From the NCBI GenBank assembly GCA_963555705.1, contig OY743168.1:21272139-21336138 (forward strand): a stretch of 64,000 nucleotides of DNA, read 5' to 3'. The notes under the pieces are model-generated. The model worked only from the letters and a program-made list of their open reading frames with translations. It did not search any database and was not told where the DNA came from. The translations under genes were made by a program, and so were the position numbers. This DNA comes from Ligustrum vulgare (lineage: Eukaryota; Streptophyta; Magnoliopsida; Lamiales; Oleaceae). Positions 47,927 through 60,041 of this stretch are shown here, piece after piece; within the stretch, counting starts at the first letter, position 1; the number at the start of each line of letters is the position of its first letter.

Positions 47927-49996
47927 TCAAGTTGGTGCATAGATGTCTTGCATGCCCAACTTGTCTAAAACTTCATGGAAGACTTTACTTGGTACAACCT
48001 TAGTGAGAATATCTGCAAGCTGGTCTTGAGATCGTATATGAGGAGTTCCAATAATCTTTGCTTCCAATTGTTCTTTGATAAAATGTCTATCAATTTCTAC
48101 ATGTTTTGTTCGATCATGTTGGAAAGGATTGTGAGCTATGTCGCATGCAGCCTTGTTGTCACGATATAGTCTCATAGGAAAGTTTGGTGACATCTTGAGT
48201 TCTTGTAACAAGTTTTTGATCCATAACAGCTCACACAAACACTTAGCCATACCCCTGTACTCGGCTTCATCACTAGACCTTGCTACAACTCCTTGTTTTT
48301 TGCTTCGCCATGTCACCAAATTTCCTCCTAAAAACGATAAGTATCCCAAAGTTGAATGCCTATCATCAATAGAACCGACCCAATCTGCATCAGTATATCC
48401 TTCAACAGATAATGTATTCCTTTTAGTGAACATAATTCCTTTACCAGGTGAAGATTTTAAATATTGTAAGATACGAGTTATATCCTTCATATGTTCTTCA
48501 CGTGGAGAGTGCATAAATTGACTAACAACACTAAGAGGATATGCAAGATCAGGCCGAGTGTGGGCAAGATACATCAATCTTCCTACAAGCCTTTGGTATC
48601 ATTCTTTATTTGTAGGAGTTTGGTCTGGAGATATGCTCAACTTTACATTTTCAGTAGCAGGAGTATTAATCGGTTTAGAAGCTAACATGCCAACTCCACT
48701 AAGTAAATCTAATGTATATTTTCTTTGTGATAAAAATATACCTTGTTTAGATCTTAACACTTCTATTCCCAGAAAATACTTCAAAGGCCCAAGGTCTTTC
48801 ATCTCAAACTCATGAGGGAGGTAAGTGTGTAATGCTTCTCTTTCAACGATATCATTTCCCGTAACAATCATATCATCAACATATATAATGAGGGCTATGA
48901 GATTTCCTTCATTATGTTTTATGAAGAGTGTATGATCAGCACTACTTTGTTTGTATCTGAATGCCTTCATTGAATTTGTAAATCAGCCAAACCAAGCTCT
49001 TGGTGATTGCTTTAAACCGTATAATGATTTCTTTAATCTACAAACTTTTTTACTTCCTTCAACTTGCAACTCACATCCTAGAGGCAGCTCCATGTATACT
49101 TCCTCTTCGAGGTTTTCATGTAAGAATGCATTTTTTACATCAAATTGATGTAATGGCCAATCAAAGTTCACAGCTAGTGATAAAAGAATATGTAATGTAT
49201 TAATTTTGGCCACTGGAGCAAATGTTTCTGCATAATCAATCCCATATGTTTGGATGTACCCTTTAGCTACAAGCCAAACTTTGAATCTCTCAATATCACC
49301 ATTAGCTTTGTATTTGATTGTAAAGATCCAACGACATCCAACAGGTTTTTTTCCACTTGGCAAATCCACTACCTCCCATGTTTTATTCTTTTGAAGTGAC
49401 CTCATCTCTTCATTCATTGCATCTCTCCATCTAGGATCTTTGATAGCCTCCTGCACACTATTAGGAACATGTACAGTAGATAATTGATTCACAAATGATT
49501 CACATGTCTTTGATTGCCTATGATAAGACACAACATTACTTAATGTATATTTAGGAGAAGATTTAAGGGTAGGTTCATAGCTAATTTTAGGAACTCCTCT
49601 TGTAGTACGGTTGGGAAATCTTACAAGTGGGGTTTCAAGATTTACCTGAGTTTCAGCAGTTGAAGATGATTTTTGCGGCATGGAAGCATCAAGTGGAGGA
49701 AACTGTTGTTGTGGTACATCTGGTTCATCTCTATTATCTTGATTACATGTTCCAAGCTCAATATATGTTGGTGATTCACTTACTTCCTCTTGTTGTGCTC
49801 CGGTTACATGTTCACTAGAATTTGATTGATCACATTCCTGTTGCTCTGAAGTTTCAGGTTCTGTCAGTTCAAGGGAATGACTTATTTCCTCGGTTTGATG
49901 GCTGAAAAATTTCAAGTCATCACTTCTTTTCTCCCCTTGACTTGCAATTGAATCTGTAGAAAAATACATATGATTTTCATGAAATGTTACATCCAT
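47927..49996 (-). pseudogene. Copia reverse transcriptase and RNase H
   Basis: Three frames. 49996-48983 holds a variable linker and the first RT block (WRDAMNEEMRSLQKNKTW, FDVKNAFLHENLEEEVYM). 48970-48599 holds the active site YVDDMIVTG. 48577-47927 holds the end of RT and the RNase H core (GYTDADWVGS, SSDEAEYRG, RDNKAACDIA, LADILTK). Breaks lie near 48980 and 48590. The stop near 47927 is the natural C-terminus. Confidence 0.92.
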
Positions 49997-50073
49997 GGTG
50001 ACATAACTTGTAGGTTGGTGGATGAAACATCTGTATCCTTTTTGATGAAGTCCATATACAACAAATACACATT

Positions 50074-51201
50074 TCAGAGCCCGGGTTGAAGTTTATGGCG
50101 GGTATAGTTTGGTATGTGTACAAAGGCAATGCAACCAAATACTTTTGGATTTAGATTCGATACAGATGGTGAAGATAGGCTATAGTTTAGTATTTCAAGA
50201 GATGTTCGAAAATTCAAGGTATGGGAAGGAATACAATTTATCACATAAGCTGCAGCAACCAAAGATTCGCCTCAATACTGAAGGGGCATATTAGCTTCGA
50301 AGAGTGTGGCTCGAACTATTTCAAAAAGGTGTCGGTTTTTTCTTTCTGCCACCCCGTTCTACTGAGGAGTGTAGGGACATGTGGTTTGATGAATTATACC
50401 ATGAAGTTGAAAAAACCGTCTCATCTCATTATTAACAAATTCTCCTCCATTATCAGTACACAAAATTTGAATTGAAGTTTTATACTGAGTAGCAATCATT
50501 GAATGAAATTGTTTAAATAGAGAGAATACTTCTTGTTTGGTTTTCATCAAACACACCCATGTCATACGACTATGATCATTGATAAAAGATACAAACCATC
50601 GTTGTCCATTCAAAGTTGAAACCTTTGATGGACCCCAAACATCAGAGTGTATAAGCATAAAAGGTGAAGAACTTTTATTCATACTTAATGGAAAAGGAAC
50701 ACGATGGCTTTTAGCCAATTCACAAGTTTCACATCTAAATTCTGAGGGAGATGTGTTTAAAAATAACTTAGGAAACAAATGCTTTAAATATCCAAAGGAA
50801 ACATGTCCAAAGCGCTTATGCCACAGCCAGATAGTAGGAGATGACTCGGTGCTAGCAACAGATAGTGACTGAGCCAATGTACTTGAGCTAGATGGTGCGA
50901 GATCAAGATAATAGAGCTTCCCTTTTCTAGTACCACACCCAATTGTCCTCCTTGTCTTGATGTCCTTGAAAACACAATGATCAGGCCAAAAAATTACAAC
51001 ACAATTTAGGGAATTTGTAATTTGAGAAACTGATATTAAATTAAAATTCAGAGAAGGAACTATGAGGACAGATTCTAAATTGAGTTGGTTTACAGAGAAT
51101 GAACTATTACCACTAACTGTGGATTTAGTACCATTAGCTGTGAAAACAACAGGTTTTTTGGATGGTTTTAGATTAGAAACAGTAGTGGCATCAAAGGCCA
51201 T
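50074..51201 (-). pseudogene. Copia protease end and integrase
   Basis: 51201-50359 carries the pre-integrase HHCC module (LWHKRFGHVS, CETCELAKSHR) and the integrase core (HSDVWGP, CTDNGGEF). A TAG at about 50357 lies where the frame should continue, and 50262-50074 holds the next part (VAAAYVINCIPS). The final acidic residue of the core falls in the broken part. Confidence 0.88.
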
Positions 51202-51220
51202 ATGGTCAGTTGAACCAGAA

Positions 51221-52279
51221 TCAATAATCCACGCACAAAGATCTAATAGAGTTGTTAAGAGACTTACCTGGTAATCCTAAAGATGTATTTAATGCAATAG
51301 CATTAATTGGAGATACTTCTACTGTTGAAGTTTTATTTTTACGCTTTGAAGCTTTGGTCGGGTCCCACCATTCAGGATATCCAATCAAGTCATAACATCG
51401 ACTCTTAGTATGGCCAGTGTCACCACAATGAGTACAATATCTGGAGTTTTTACTTCCAAGATCAAAACTTTTAGAGGTAGATGATGAAGTAGTGTTTGAC
51501 TGCTTTGTGGATGGTGTGCTGTTGCGTCGGGCTATCATGGCTATAGGGTCAAAGGTATTAAGGTCAACTAGGAGTGCTCGACGATAAGCTTCACGTCGAA
51601 CATATGCATATGTGGATTCAAGATCTAACTTCGGGTCCGTACGAAGAATTTCCCCTCGTACTTGTTCAAATTCAGTGTCAAGACCATTCAAGAAGATATA
51701 AATTCTTAATCTTTGAACAGCTTCCTTATACATAACAACATCTTCGGGATCATTCATGTAAATTTTATCACGGTAATCAAGCTCCTGAAATATTTCGGTT
51801 AATTCACCATAATAGGTAGGAAGTGAGCGACCTGACTGTCAAATAGAGAAGCCACGTTAATTAAGGGAAAATACTTGTGTTTCATCCGACCCATCATGAA
51901 ATGCTTTGGCAAGAGAACTCCAAACCTCACGAGCAGTACATAGACATAGATACCTTTTCATGATCTCTGGTGCCATTGATGTGAGCAACCAACTCTTAAC
52001 TTTTTGATTTTCTGCATACCATTTAGAGTAGGTAGGATCCTGTGCTCCAGGTTGAGGAGAGTCGCCAATGACATAATCAAGTTTCTCTCTTCCAGATATG
52101 TTCATTTCCATGATCTGGGACCATGTGTCATAATTATTTTCAGTAAGAATTATTCCAGCATTGAAGCCATAATTTTTAGATTGAACATGTATAATAGGAT
52201 GAGATGATACAATTGTAGGAGGGGATGATACGGTGGTTGATCTTGTGGGATCGGTTGGGTCAGTTGATTCGATAGCCAT
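51221..52279 (-). pseudogene. Copia gag
   Basis: 52279-51857 is the N-terminal gag (ATG at 52279, TENNYDTWSQIMEMNISGRE). 51757-51221 has the gag C-terminus with a knuckle CTHCGDTGHTKSRC. One or more stops separate the two frames, near 51855 and 51840. Confidence 0.88.
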
Positions 52280-52337
52280 GGCTGAATTTTTTCAGATTTG
52301 CAGGAATTTAGGTATAATGAAACCTGCTCTGATACCA

Positions 52338-52546
52338 TGAGGATTTGTAAAAATTGTTTTTTTCAATTCAATAATAATATTTTTGATACAAATATATAGA
52401 TCCTTTTATAGAATTTTTCAAGCTAAACTATCTCCTAAGAAGTAGGGATAAACATAATGAATATACAAGAGTCCTAAACTAATTAACAAATAATGATAAC
52501 AAGTAATCTTCAACTAACAGATAATGATAACAAGTAATCTTCAACA
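52338..52546 (-). repeat. Copia 5' LTR
   Basis: 209 bp, ends TGAGGATTTG and CTTCAACA. It has a small duplication of GATAATGATAACAAG near its outer end. Confidence 0.9.
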
Positions 52547-52551
52547 TTTCT

Positions 52552-54236
52552 TACATAATTTTATTTGCTCTCCATTGGTCCAAACATACATCTTAGAATG
52601 TAATCAATCGTCTACTAATTGGAAATACGATCTCTCGTCTTCCCCCCTCCACCTTCTTGTCCCGTCCTTTCTAGAACTCAACTCTTAATAGCCAATTTGA
52701 GTCTACAGTTTAGTAGAGCTTTCCACTTTTATATGTTTCCACATAATGTTCCTTTGTCCTTTAACTTTCTTCATGGTTATTGATACTGTTCTTGTTGGGA
52801 TGAATATGCTAATTAAGAACTATCGGAAAACTAGCAAGGGAAACATATGTTACTTTTGTTCTTGGTTATAAAAAAATGCTAAACTCCCTTTCTTCAACAT
52901 GATACAATATATAGCTTGCGTTCGGCGGCTACTTATTATAAAAGTCAATGATTACCTTTTTTAATTTACATAATTTCTCAAACTATTTTTTAACTATAAA
53001 TATTTTCTCTCTCCAATTTTCAACAACATATTTTATCTTGAAAACACATATAATTCATTATAATCAGATTAATGAACTGTTGAACACAAATTTGTTTTTG
53101 TAAATTTGAGCCACCAAGAATATATTACTATACAGATGTAATTTTGTATATAAATAAATCAAAATACAAAACAATAATATAACGTCATTAGACATCTTCA
53201 ATGCATTACGTGAATTGAGGCTGATGCGGTAATGAAATAGACGGACTTTTAGAGAACGTGGATAAATAGATGGAGAAGTCTAAAATTTACTCCCCAATGA
53301 TTCCTTTTACATTTAAATAATATGGATAATTTGACATTTTTTAAATTTTAAATTAATTACTATGCTTATATTGGATCTTATTCGTAGGATTTCTCATCGT
53401 ATAAAAAGTCCGAATAAAAATAACTCATATCATACAATCTAATTGGCCAACATCCTTATTTGTAATTATAAAATAAAAAATAATGCTAACTCATCATATT
53501 CCATGGAGCGTCTAAATGTAGATAGAGTACTCCACATTGTCTTTTTTTTTTTTTGAAGTCACGTCGCTTAACATTGTAATCTACGTTGTGCATTGAAAAT
53601 ATATTTTTAACATATTCTGTCTATTTGTTGACGTGTCAAATTTTTTTCCCCAATATATGAGTGCATTGGAAATGTTCTTATATACACAATTATTACAAGG
53701 CTACCACTAGTATGTAATAGGTGTAACCCACACTTTAAGGATCCCAGTCGATCCTGTCCTGAGCAATGAGTTCGAGAGGTAAATCGCAGGTTGTGTCTCT
53801 AAAAGCCAGGATGGAGGCATTAGTAACTTCCATGAATGGTGGTGACTCCCACTTGTCACATGACACAAATTCATTATTTTAAAATTCGAACCATGTATCT
53901 AACTGCATTGAGCAAGGAGTTCGATTCCCCGCAATGTGGAATTGACTTTGTTGCAAGCGGGAGTTATTGAGGGATGTTCATACTTACACAATTTTCTCCA
54001 CCCTGATCTCTGGGAAGTATAATCTGGATTTACAATCTCGAACAATGATCTTAGGTGTGATCGGTTCGGACCCTCAAAGTATGAGATAGACCATTTATCT
54101 CTGGAAGATACGTCATGCGAGCTACCACTAATACGTAATACTATGTATAAAGATTCTGTAAAACCCTACTCAAACCCTCTATAAGACTCTGACCATTTTT
54201 ATCCACAGCCCGTCAGCTACGAAACTTCATAAATTA
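52552..54236. other. Intergenic, upstream of PORR gene
   Basis: AT-rich DNA. At 53715-54130 a GC-richer tract has two tRNA B-box-like strings (GAGTTCGAGAGG at 53769 and GGAGTTCGATTCC at 53917), which could mark a SINE; no A box or poly-A tail is clear. The last 60 bp before the ATG include CTCTATAAGACTC at about 54177, a possible TATA site for the PORR gene. Confidence 0.4.
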
Positions 54237-55721
54237 ATGCATTTCCTCCTCCTCCTCCGTAGCCGTCAGCACCACCACCACCACCTCTTCTTCCAGCAAC
54301 GCCGTGCCCTCTACGACGCCGTAGCCTCTATAAAATGCGTCCGGGACCGGGGCCTAGACCACGCAGTGGAACGGGAAAAGCACCTCAAACCCGTTATCAA
54401 CCTCAAAAACCTTATAATTTCCGAGCCCTCAAAGTCTCTTCCACTCTCCATAATCGCCCAATCCGAAGAAGCACTCCAAATCCCTTTTCGATCAATTGAG
54501 TTTATCCGAAAATACCCCTCAATTTTCCAAGAATTTCATCCGGGAAACCTGAATATCCACCCCCATATCAAACTCACTCCAGAAACACTCTCTTTGAATT
54601 CTGAAGAAAATTTACTGTACGAAAGTTTTAATTACAAGCAAGAAATCGCGGTACGTCTCTTGAAGTTGTTGATGTTATGTAGAATAAATAAATTACCGAT
54701 TAATTTGTTGGAAAGGCTGAAATGGGAACTGGGTTTACCTGGGGACTACGAGAAAATTGTAATTCCAGAGTTCCCAGATTATTTTCGGGTGATTAGCGAC
54801 AATAGTTTCGAAAATGGAAAGATGCTTGAGTTGGTTTGTTGGAGTGATGAGCTTGCAGTTTCAGAGATGGAAAAGAAGGCACTGAAAAATGGGAAGACTG
54901 AATTCTGTTTAAAGCATTCAAATGGGTTTGAGATGGATAAGAAGTATAAGAAGTGGGTTGATGAGTGGCAGAAGTTGCCATATGTATCGCCATACCAGAA
55001 TGCAATGCATTTGGTGGCAAAGAGTGATGAGGCGGACAAGTGGGCGGTGGCGGTGTTGCATGAAATGCTTAATCTTTTTGTTGGAAAGAAGGCAGAAAAG
55101 GAGAATCTGCTTTGTTTGGGGGAGTATTTGGGGTTGAGGTCGAGATTTAAGAGTACCTTACTACATCATCCAGGCATTTTCTATGTGTCGAGTAAGATCA
55201 GGACACATACAGTGGTTCTGAAAGAGGCATATAAGAGGGGAATGTTGATTGAGAGGCATCCTTTGATGCAATTAAGGTTTAAGTATGCTCACTTGATGAA
55301 TACTATGAAAGAGGAGAACAAAACCAAAAGAGATCAGCAAAAGACTGGTAGTAATTTGAAGAGTGGTGAAGGGGAAGTTGAGGGTGATGAAAGTGGGGAG
55401 GAAGAAAATGCAGAAATATGTGACTTATCTGATGATTACGATGAGGAGGAAGAGGAGGTGGAGGAGGAGGCTGAGAGCGCAAATAAGAGAGGAAGGTCAA
55501 GTCAGAATGCTGCGAAATTTGGAGGGGACAACGCTAAAAGGAGTGTGGCAAGGAGGCTAGACGGAAGAATTTCCAGAGGAACTTTCAGTAGAACTTCAAC
55601 TAGATTCTCTGGAAGAACAAATAACCGTGATGATCGGGTTTCCCCTAGAAGATCTCTAGAAAGATTAGATGTATCAGGAAATCGGGCGAGGTCTAAAAGA
55701 GAAAGGAGGACTCCCTCATAG
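54237..55721 (+). CDS. PORR-domain protein (WTF1/RPD1 family), probably mitochondrial
   Basis: 494 residues without introns, typical for this plant-only family. PORR proteins bind organelle RNA and are needed for group II intron splicing. The N-terminus (Leu/Arg-rich, HHHHH at 13-17, no acids) looks like a targeting peptide. The PORR domain spans about residues 25-365, opening with VRDRGLDHAVEREKHLKPV and including the FIRKYPSIFQEF block and GLPGDYEKIVIPEFPDYF; HHPGIFYVSSK with HTVVLKEAYKRG is near its end. A strongly acidic stretch (about 376-415) and an Arg/Ser-rich tail follow. The ATG at 54237 is the first in frame. Whether it goes to mitochondria or plastids is inferred. Confidence 0.92.
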   Translation: MHFLLLLRSRQHHHHHLFFQQRRALYDAVASIKCVRDRGLDHAVEREKHLKPVINLKNLIISEPSKSLPLSIIAQSEEALQIPFRSIEFIRKYPSIFQEFHPGNLNIHPHIKLTPETLSLNSEENLLYESFNYKQEIAVRLLKLLMLCRINKLPINLLERLKWELGLPGDYEKIVIPEFPDYFRVISDNSFENGKMLELVCWSDELAVSEMEKKALKNGKTEFCLKHSNGFEMDKKYKKWVDEWQKLPYVSPYQNAMHLVAKSDEADKWAVAVLHEMLNLFVGKKAEKENLLCLGEYLGLRSRFKSTLLHHPGIFYVSSKIRTHTVVLKEAYKRGMLIERHPLMQLRFKYAHLMNTMKEENKTKRDQQKTGSNLKSGEGEVEGDESGEEENAEICDLSDDYDEEEEEVEEEAESANKRGRSSQNAAKFGGDNAKRSVARRLDGRISRGTFSRTSTRFSGRTNNRDDRVSPRRSLERLDVSGNRARSKRERRTPS

Positions 55722-57070
55722 TGGATATATAGCTACTTAAAGAAGCAGCTTCATGGAATAGGTTTGTTTTTCTTATGGAAATGTATGAACCATAATGTAT
55801 TTTGAATGTCAAAAGTTAATGTTTTGACTATTTCTTCTAGAGTGGTTTTATTATTACAATGTTTCTTGTTGCCTCGTGTTTAATAATTAGTTGTTAACGT
55901 ATTCTGGTGTAATTTTTGGATCAACTATCGAGAGTGCACTGCTTGAATTCACAAAATTTTGTTGCCTTACTAGTACTATGTGATTAATGCATATATTCAC
56001 TTATAAATCTTCAGTCATTCTATAAGGTTCTTGCACTCTTGTATTCTTGCACTCTTGTACTATGTTGAACCAGTTCGATCCCAAATGTGATAATCTAATG
56101 GGATCTTTGTCTCTAATAATCCCTTTTGCCTTATTTCGGATAGAATTTTAGGCAAAAACTGTAGATTGACTAAGCCCCTGTTTGTAATAGATTAAAATCA
56201 TATTTTTAGTAGACTTCGATAAAAGTTGATGAGATGCATGTGGTTGAAAAGTTGGGAGTCCCATAAAATGTGGTTAAAATTAATTGTTGACTTTGACTTG
56301 AGATTAAAATCATATTTTAATCAAAACCAAAAGGAGCTTAGTAATGAACAAAGAGATTTGAGTTGTAGAGCCAAAAAGCAGCTTGTTGGCAATGTAATTG
56401 AAATAGTGGTTTCATACATAACCATAATTCGTTCCTCCGGTAGCATATCCATTCAATGGCTTGCCTTTCCATCTTTCTAGAACTATTTAAAACCCCTTGA
56501 AAGGCTTTCATTGGAACTTCCTTGCTCGATGAATTGAACCCAGGACCCACCCGGTCGGGATATTTCATAACACGTGTTTCACTCGAAAAGCCTGCAGTGG
56601 GCTTTAGTTCAGGAAGTAGCAGTTGGAGCTGGGCTCCAGACTATGAAAGTTTGCTTTAGTTCATCTTCTAAAAGTGGTCTAATCAAATAGAATATACTCA
56701 ATAATTTTAAGCTTGCTTAGTAACCTTCTGGTTTGTTTGTGAATGCTTTCATTTTTAGCCTCTCGTGTTTCTTGTACATTTTCACAAATAAATTGTCAAG
56801 ACTGTCTACTCAGATGTTTCTTGACAAAAATTGTGATGTAGAAAATAATGACAACTTCTAATTTCCCTCTATTTTTGTGCGTTCATAATAGGGCTTACCT
56901 TTTATCCTTGCTCAATTCTGCTTTTATGTTTTTCTATCAATCTGGCAAAGTAGACAAGCCTGAAAGTAGCATTGTTTGATGAATTTCTGCCTTTTCCTCC
57001 TCTCCCTCCACAATTTTTTATTTGCTGTATACAAATTAAATACCTCTTCCTGCTTCTGGTAAAATATTCA
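55722..57070. other. PORR 3' region and intergenic DNA
   Basis: Contains the 3' UTR and a possible 165-bp MITE at about 56171-56340 (TAAGCCCCTGTTTG versus TAAGCTCCTTTTGG on the other strand; no clear TSD). No further gene is supported. Confidence 0.4.
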
Positions 57071-60041
57071 GGCTCTGTTCTCTTTACCGTTTTGAGGCCG
57101 TTTTTAATTTTCGGTTTTCGAAAATTTTCAAAATGCGTTCACTTAACCATTTTCAGAAACAAGTTTTCCAAGAAAAAAAAAAGTATACACAAAACCCAAA
57201 ACATGGTTTTCGTTCAAAACGAGGTCCTCTACCCAAAAAAAAAAGGGAAAGAAAGAGGCAGGACAAAAGTGCATAGACGACTCCATCCTCTCTCGTCGCT
57301 CTTCGAATCGCCTCCGTCTTCTCAGCCGGTCATCTTCCTCCATCTCACGCGAAACACCACCCATCACGCCGCCAACGATGTATGCACTACTTCCTTTTCT
57401 TATTTTCAACTTTTTTCTGCGTATTTCTTTATTTTCCTAGCTGATTTTACATTTTTTTTTCCTTTTATCAATTGAAATATGTTGTAACAATATTGTCTGA
57501 ATCCTTTCATTCTCCGTCAACTACAGTTCTATGTCAAGTTTTTCAGTTTTTGGGTTATGTGATTTTCGTTCCATTTGCCAGCTTCAGTCATGATTTTTGG
57601 GGTTATGTGATTTCTATGTGAACTTGGTTATTTGACATAATAGAAGTGCTTATCGTGTTGAAAGAATCTGGTTTTTCTTGTCTTTATGGGTTGTAGTATT
57701 GGTCTCACTAATGAACCACGTGTTTGCAATGTGGTTTTAACTAAGTGAAGGTAAGATTGGATCTATTTGAGAAGGTTTTGATCAGATCTTCTAAGGGAGT
57801 GAAGGCCCTGTGATTATATATTTTGGGATTTTTTTTTTCTTGAGAGGAAAATGTGGTATTAATTATGGGAGGGAGACAATTCTGTGGGGGGGCGGTTTAG
57901 GGAAGCATTTTGTGGTAGAAAATTTCATGGACATTGTGTTGCTTTTGAAGGTTTCAACTCCGTTGTCAGCACAAGTTTCTCTGATCTTTTATAGGGTTGC
58001 AGCAGCACAAGTTTCTCTGATCTTCTCCACAATCCACATTATAATGTTTGTTTGAAGTTAGTTGTCACATGGAAAAACTTTTATGATGTAATACTTTTTT
58101 AAGTGTCAATGAAGTTGCTGCAACTACATAAAAAATATATCTAATTTCATATTGTCAATGATTGTGAATGTCCTGTCTCTCTACATTTTATGAACTTTAG
58201 ATTTAAATTCAAGTCATTAAAATAAAAAGGCAACAAACAGACTAAATCAGTTTGTATTTGGTGTCATTCTTAACATCAGTATATATATCCCCTTACATTA
58301 TAATCCAGAAAGTACCATGATTTCTTGGTTATTGTTAATAACATAATTTGTTTGATGGTATTCTGTGTGTATGATTGGTGATGCATGTGGGGTTCTGCAA
58401 AATGAAGTATCTTTGAGCTGTCAAATTGGGTTTTTGCAGTCACTTATACTCAAATTTGCCTTCTAATGACATGATAATGCAATTAGATGAATGTGTGAAT
58501 CTCTAAATCTGGAAGTAAGATTTTGTTTCTAATATAATTTGGAGGTCACTAAACTACCAGCTGACAAAAACAGTTTCGCTGTATTGTGGTATCATACTCC
58601 ATTTTCTCACTCTTTGCAACGGAATGTTTTAATAGTACATTTTACAATGCTGGTATAACTGAAATCTAGAAATGAATGATGATTAATGCATCTCTCTTTT
58701 ATTGTGTAGTTATTTGGTGGTCCCTGGATGCTTAATGAATCTGTTTATAGCTATTTTTAAAGAAACTCCAGACGATCGGCGGAAAAGATCAACAGATTTT
58801 ACTCCATCATGAATTGGACAATCTTCTGGCTTGTGTTTGCAGCTCTCACATGGCATGAAGCTTCCAAGTTTTCCCAAATAGTTTTGCTTCCTAAAGACAG
58901 TTCATTGGGAGGGCAGGCATCATGCTTTGTATCATGAACATTTATTTGAAGAGGTTCTTGTTCAATATGAGGTATCTAATGTTATTAGATTGCTTTAGAA
59001 TCCAAAAATTACTATAACTGAATTTAACTAATTCACACTTCTTCTTATTTAATCTTATTTTTTTTATTTTTTATTTTATTTTTTTCATATCTCTTCTTAA
59101 TGTTATATTTATGTGTTTGGATCCTTGATTTTTAATGAGATCCAATATCGCTTCTTATAGAAAGATTGCAATTCTTGAAATCGTTTTTTTGGTATAGCTT
59201 TCGAATTATCCTTTTTGTCTGTGATTGTTTAGGGAAGATAATGAGAGGCTGAGAGCTTAAGTTATTTTTTAGGATGGACGCCTATTTAGTTTGGTTAAAA
59301 AGTTATTTACTTTGTTTGGTAGAGACACTGCTCAATTTCTTTCTCCGTAGTGCCAAACGATTCACGAAAGGAAAGAAAGAGAAGAAATTTGTGAGTCTCG
59401 GGCTAAATTTAAATATGCATCATTTATCAAGAAACAAAATAAACCTAAAATATAGCATTGATTGCTAAAAAATCATTTTAATTATACAAATTAATAGTTT
59501 TCTTACATACTAAATATCACAAAAGAATGATTGTAGAAAATTTTAAAGTAAACGTATTTTTCTGTATTTTATTTTTTAAAACAATTTTTTAAAATTACAA
59601 AGAGAATATGTTTTCAGGAATTCCAAAACAAACATTCAAAATTCAAGGAATCTCAAAACAAATACTCAAAATTCAAAACTCGAAACAAAATAAAAAAACT
59701 CAAAAAACTAGAAATCGAAATACGAAGAGAACGGTACCTCAATTTCTGTACGTTCAATTATTTATAAGCATTAAGGTGCTTTTTGTAACATTTTATGCAA
59801 AATATAGAATGTAAATCTAAACCTAAAATTTCTAAAACCAGTGTGTAGAACACCCTATGTAAGAATGTCTTTTGTAAATTTACCTTTGTAAAAGTTTGGG
59901 ATACATCGTTGATTGCTACTGCGATTAATAACTATTCTATGTAAAATAAAATTTATCTTTTAAATACTTTCATAAATAAAAAAATTATCTTCTAAATTGT
60001 CCCCAATAATATAATTGAACTCATTTTTTGACTGATGAACT
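57071..60041. other. Gene-poor interval, possible non-autonomous DNA element
   Basis: GGCTCTGTTCTCTT at 57071 and, inverted, AAGAGAACGGTACC near 59725-59738 match at 11 of 14 bases. Between them is a 5'UTR-like GC-rich tract (57270-57380, CCTCTCTCGTCGCTC) and an AT-rich remainder with a short exon-like stretch at 58765-58900. No TSD was found and no protein is recognised. Confidence 0.3.

Larger units (their letters stand above)
47844..52546 (-). mobile_element. Ty1/copia element, decayed
   Basis: TSD TTTCT flanks it (47839-47843, 52547-52551). On the minus strand the 5' LTR (52338-52546) is next to an exact iMet PBS (52321-52337). Gag, protease/integrase and RT-RNase H follow in copia order, then a purine tract (GAGAGGGAG) and a 3' LTR (47844-47919) that has lost over 100 bp. 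Pol carries several stops and frameshifts, so it is dead. Confidence 0.93.

Noticed and set aside
53700..54130. tRNA gene or SINE from B-box-like strings
   Set aside because: B-box-like sequences occur, but no A box at the right distance, no cloverleaf and no poly-A tail could be seen.
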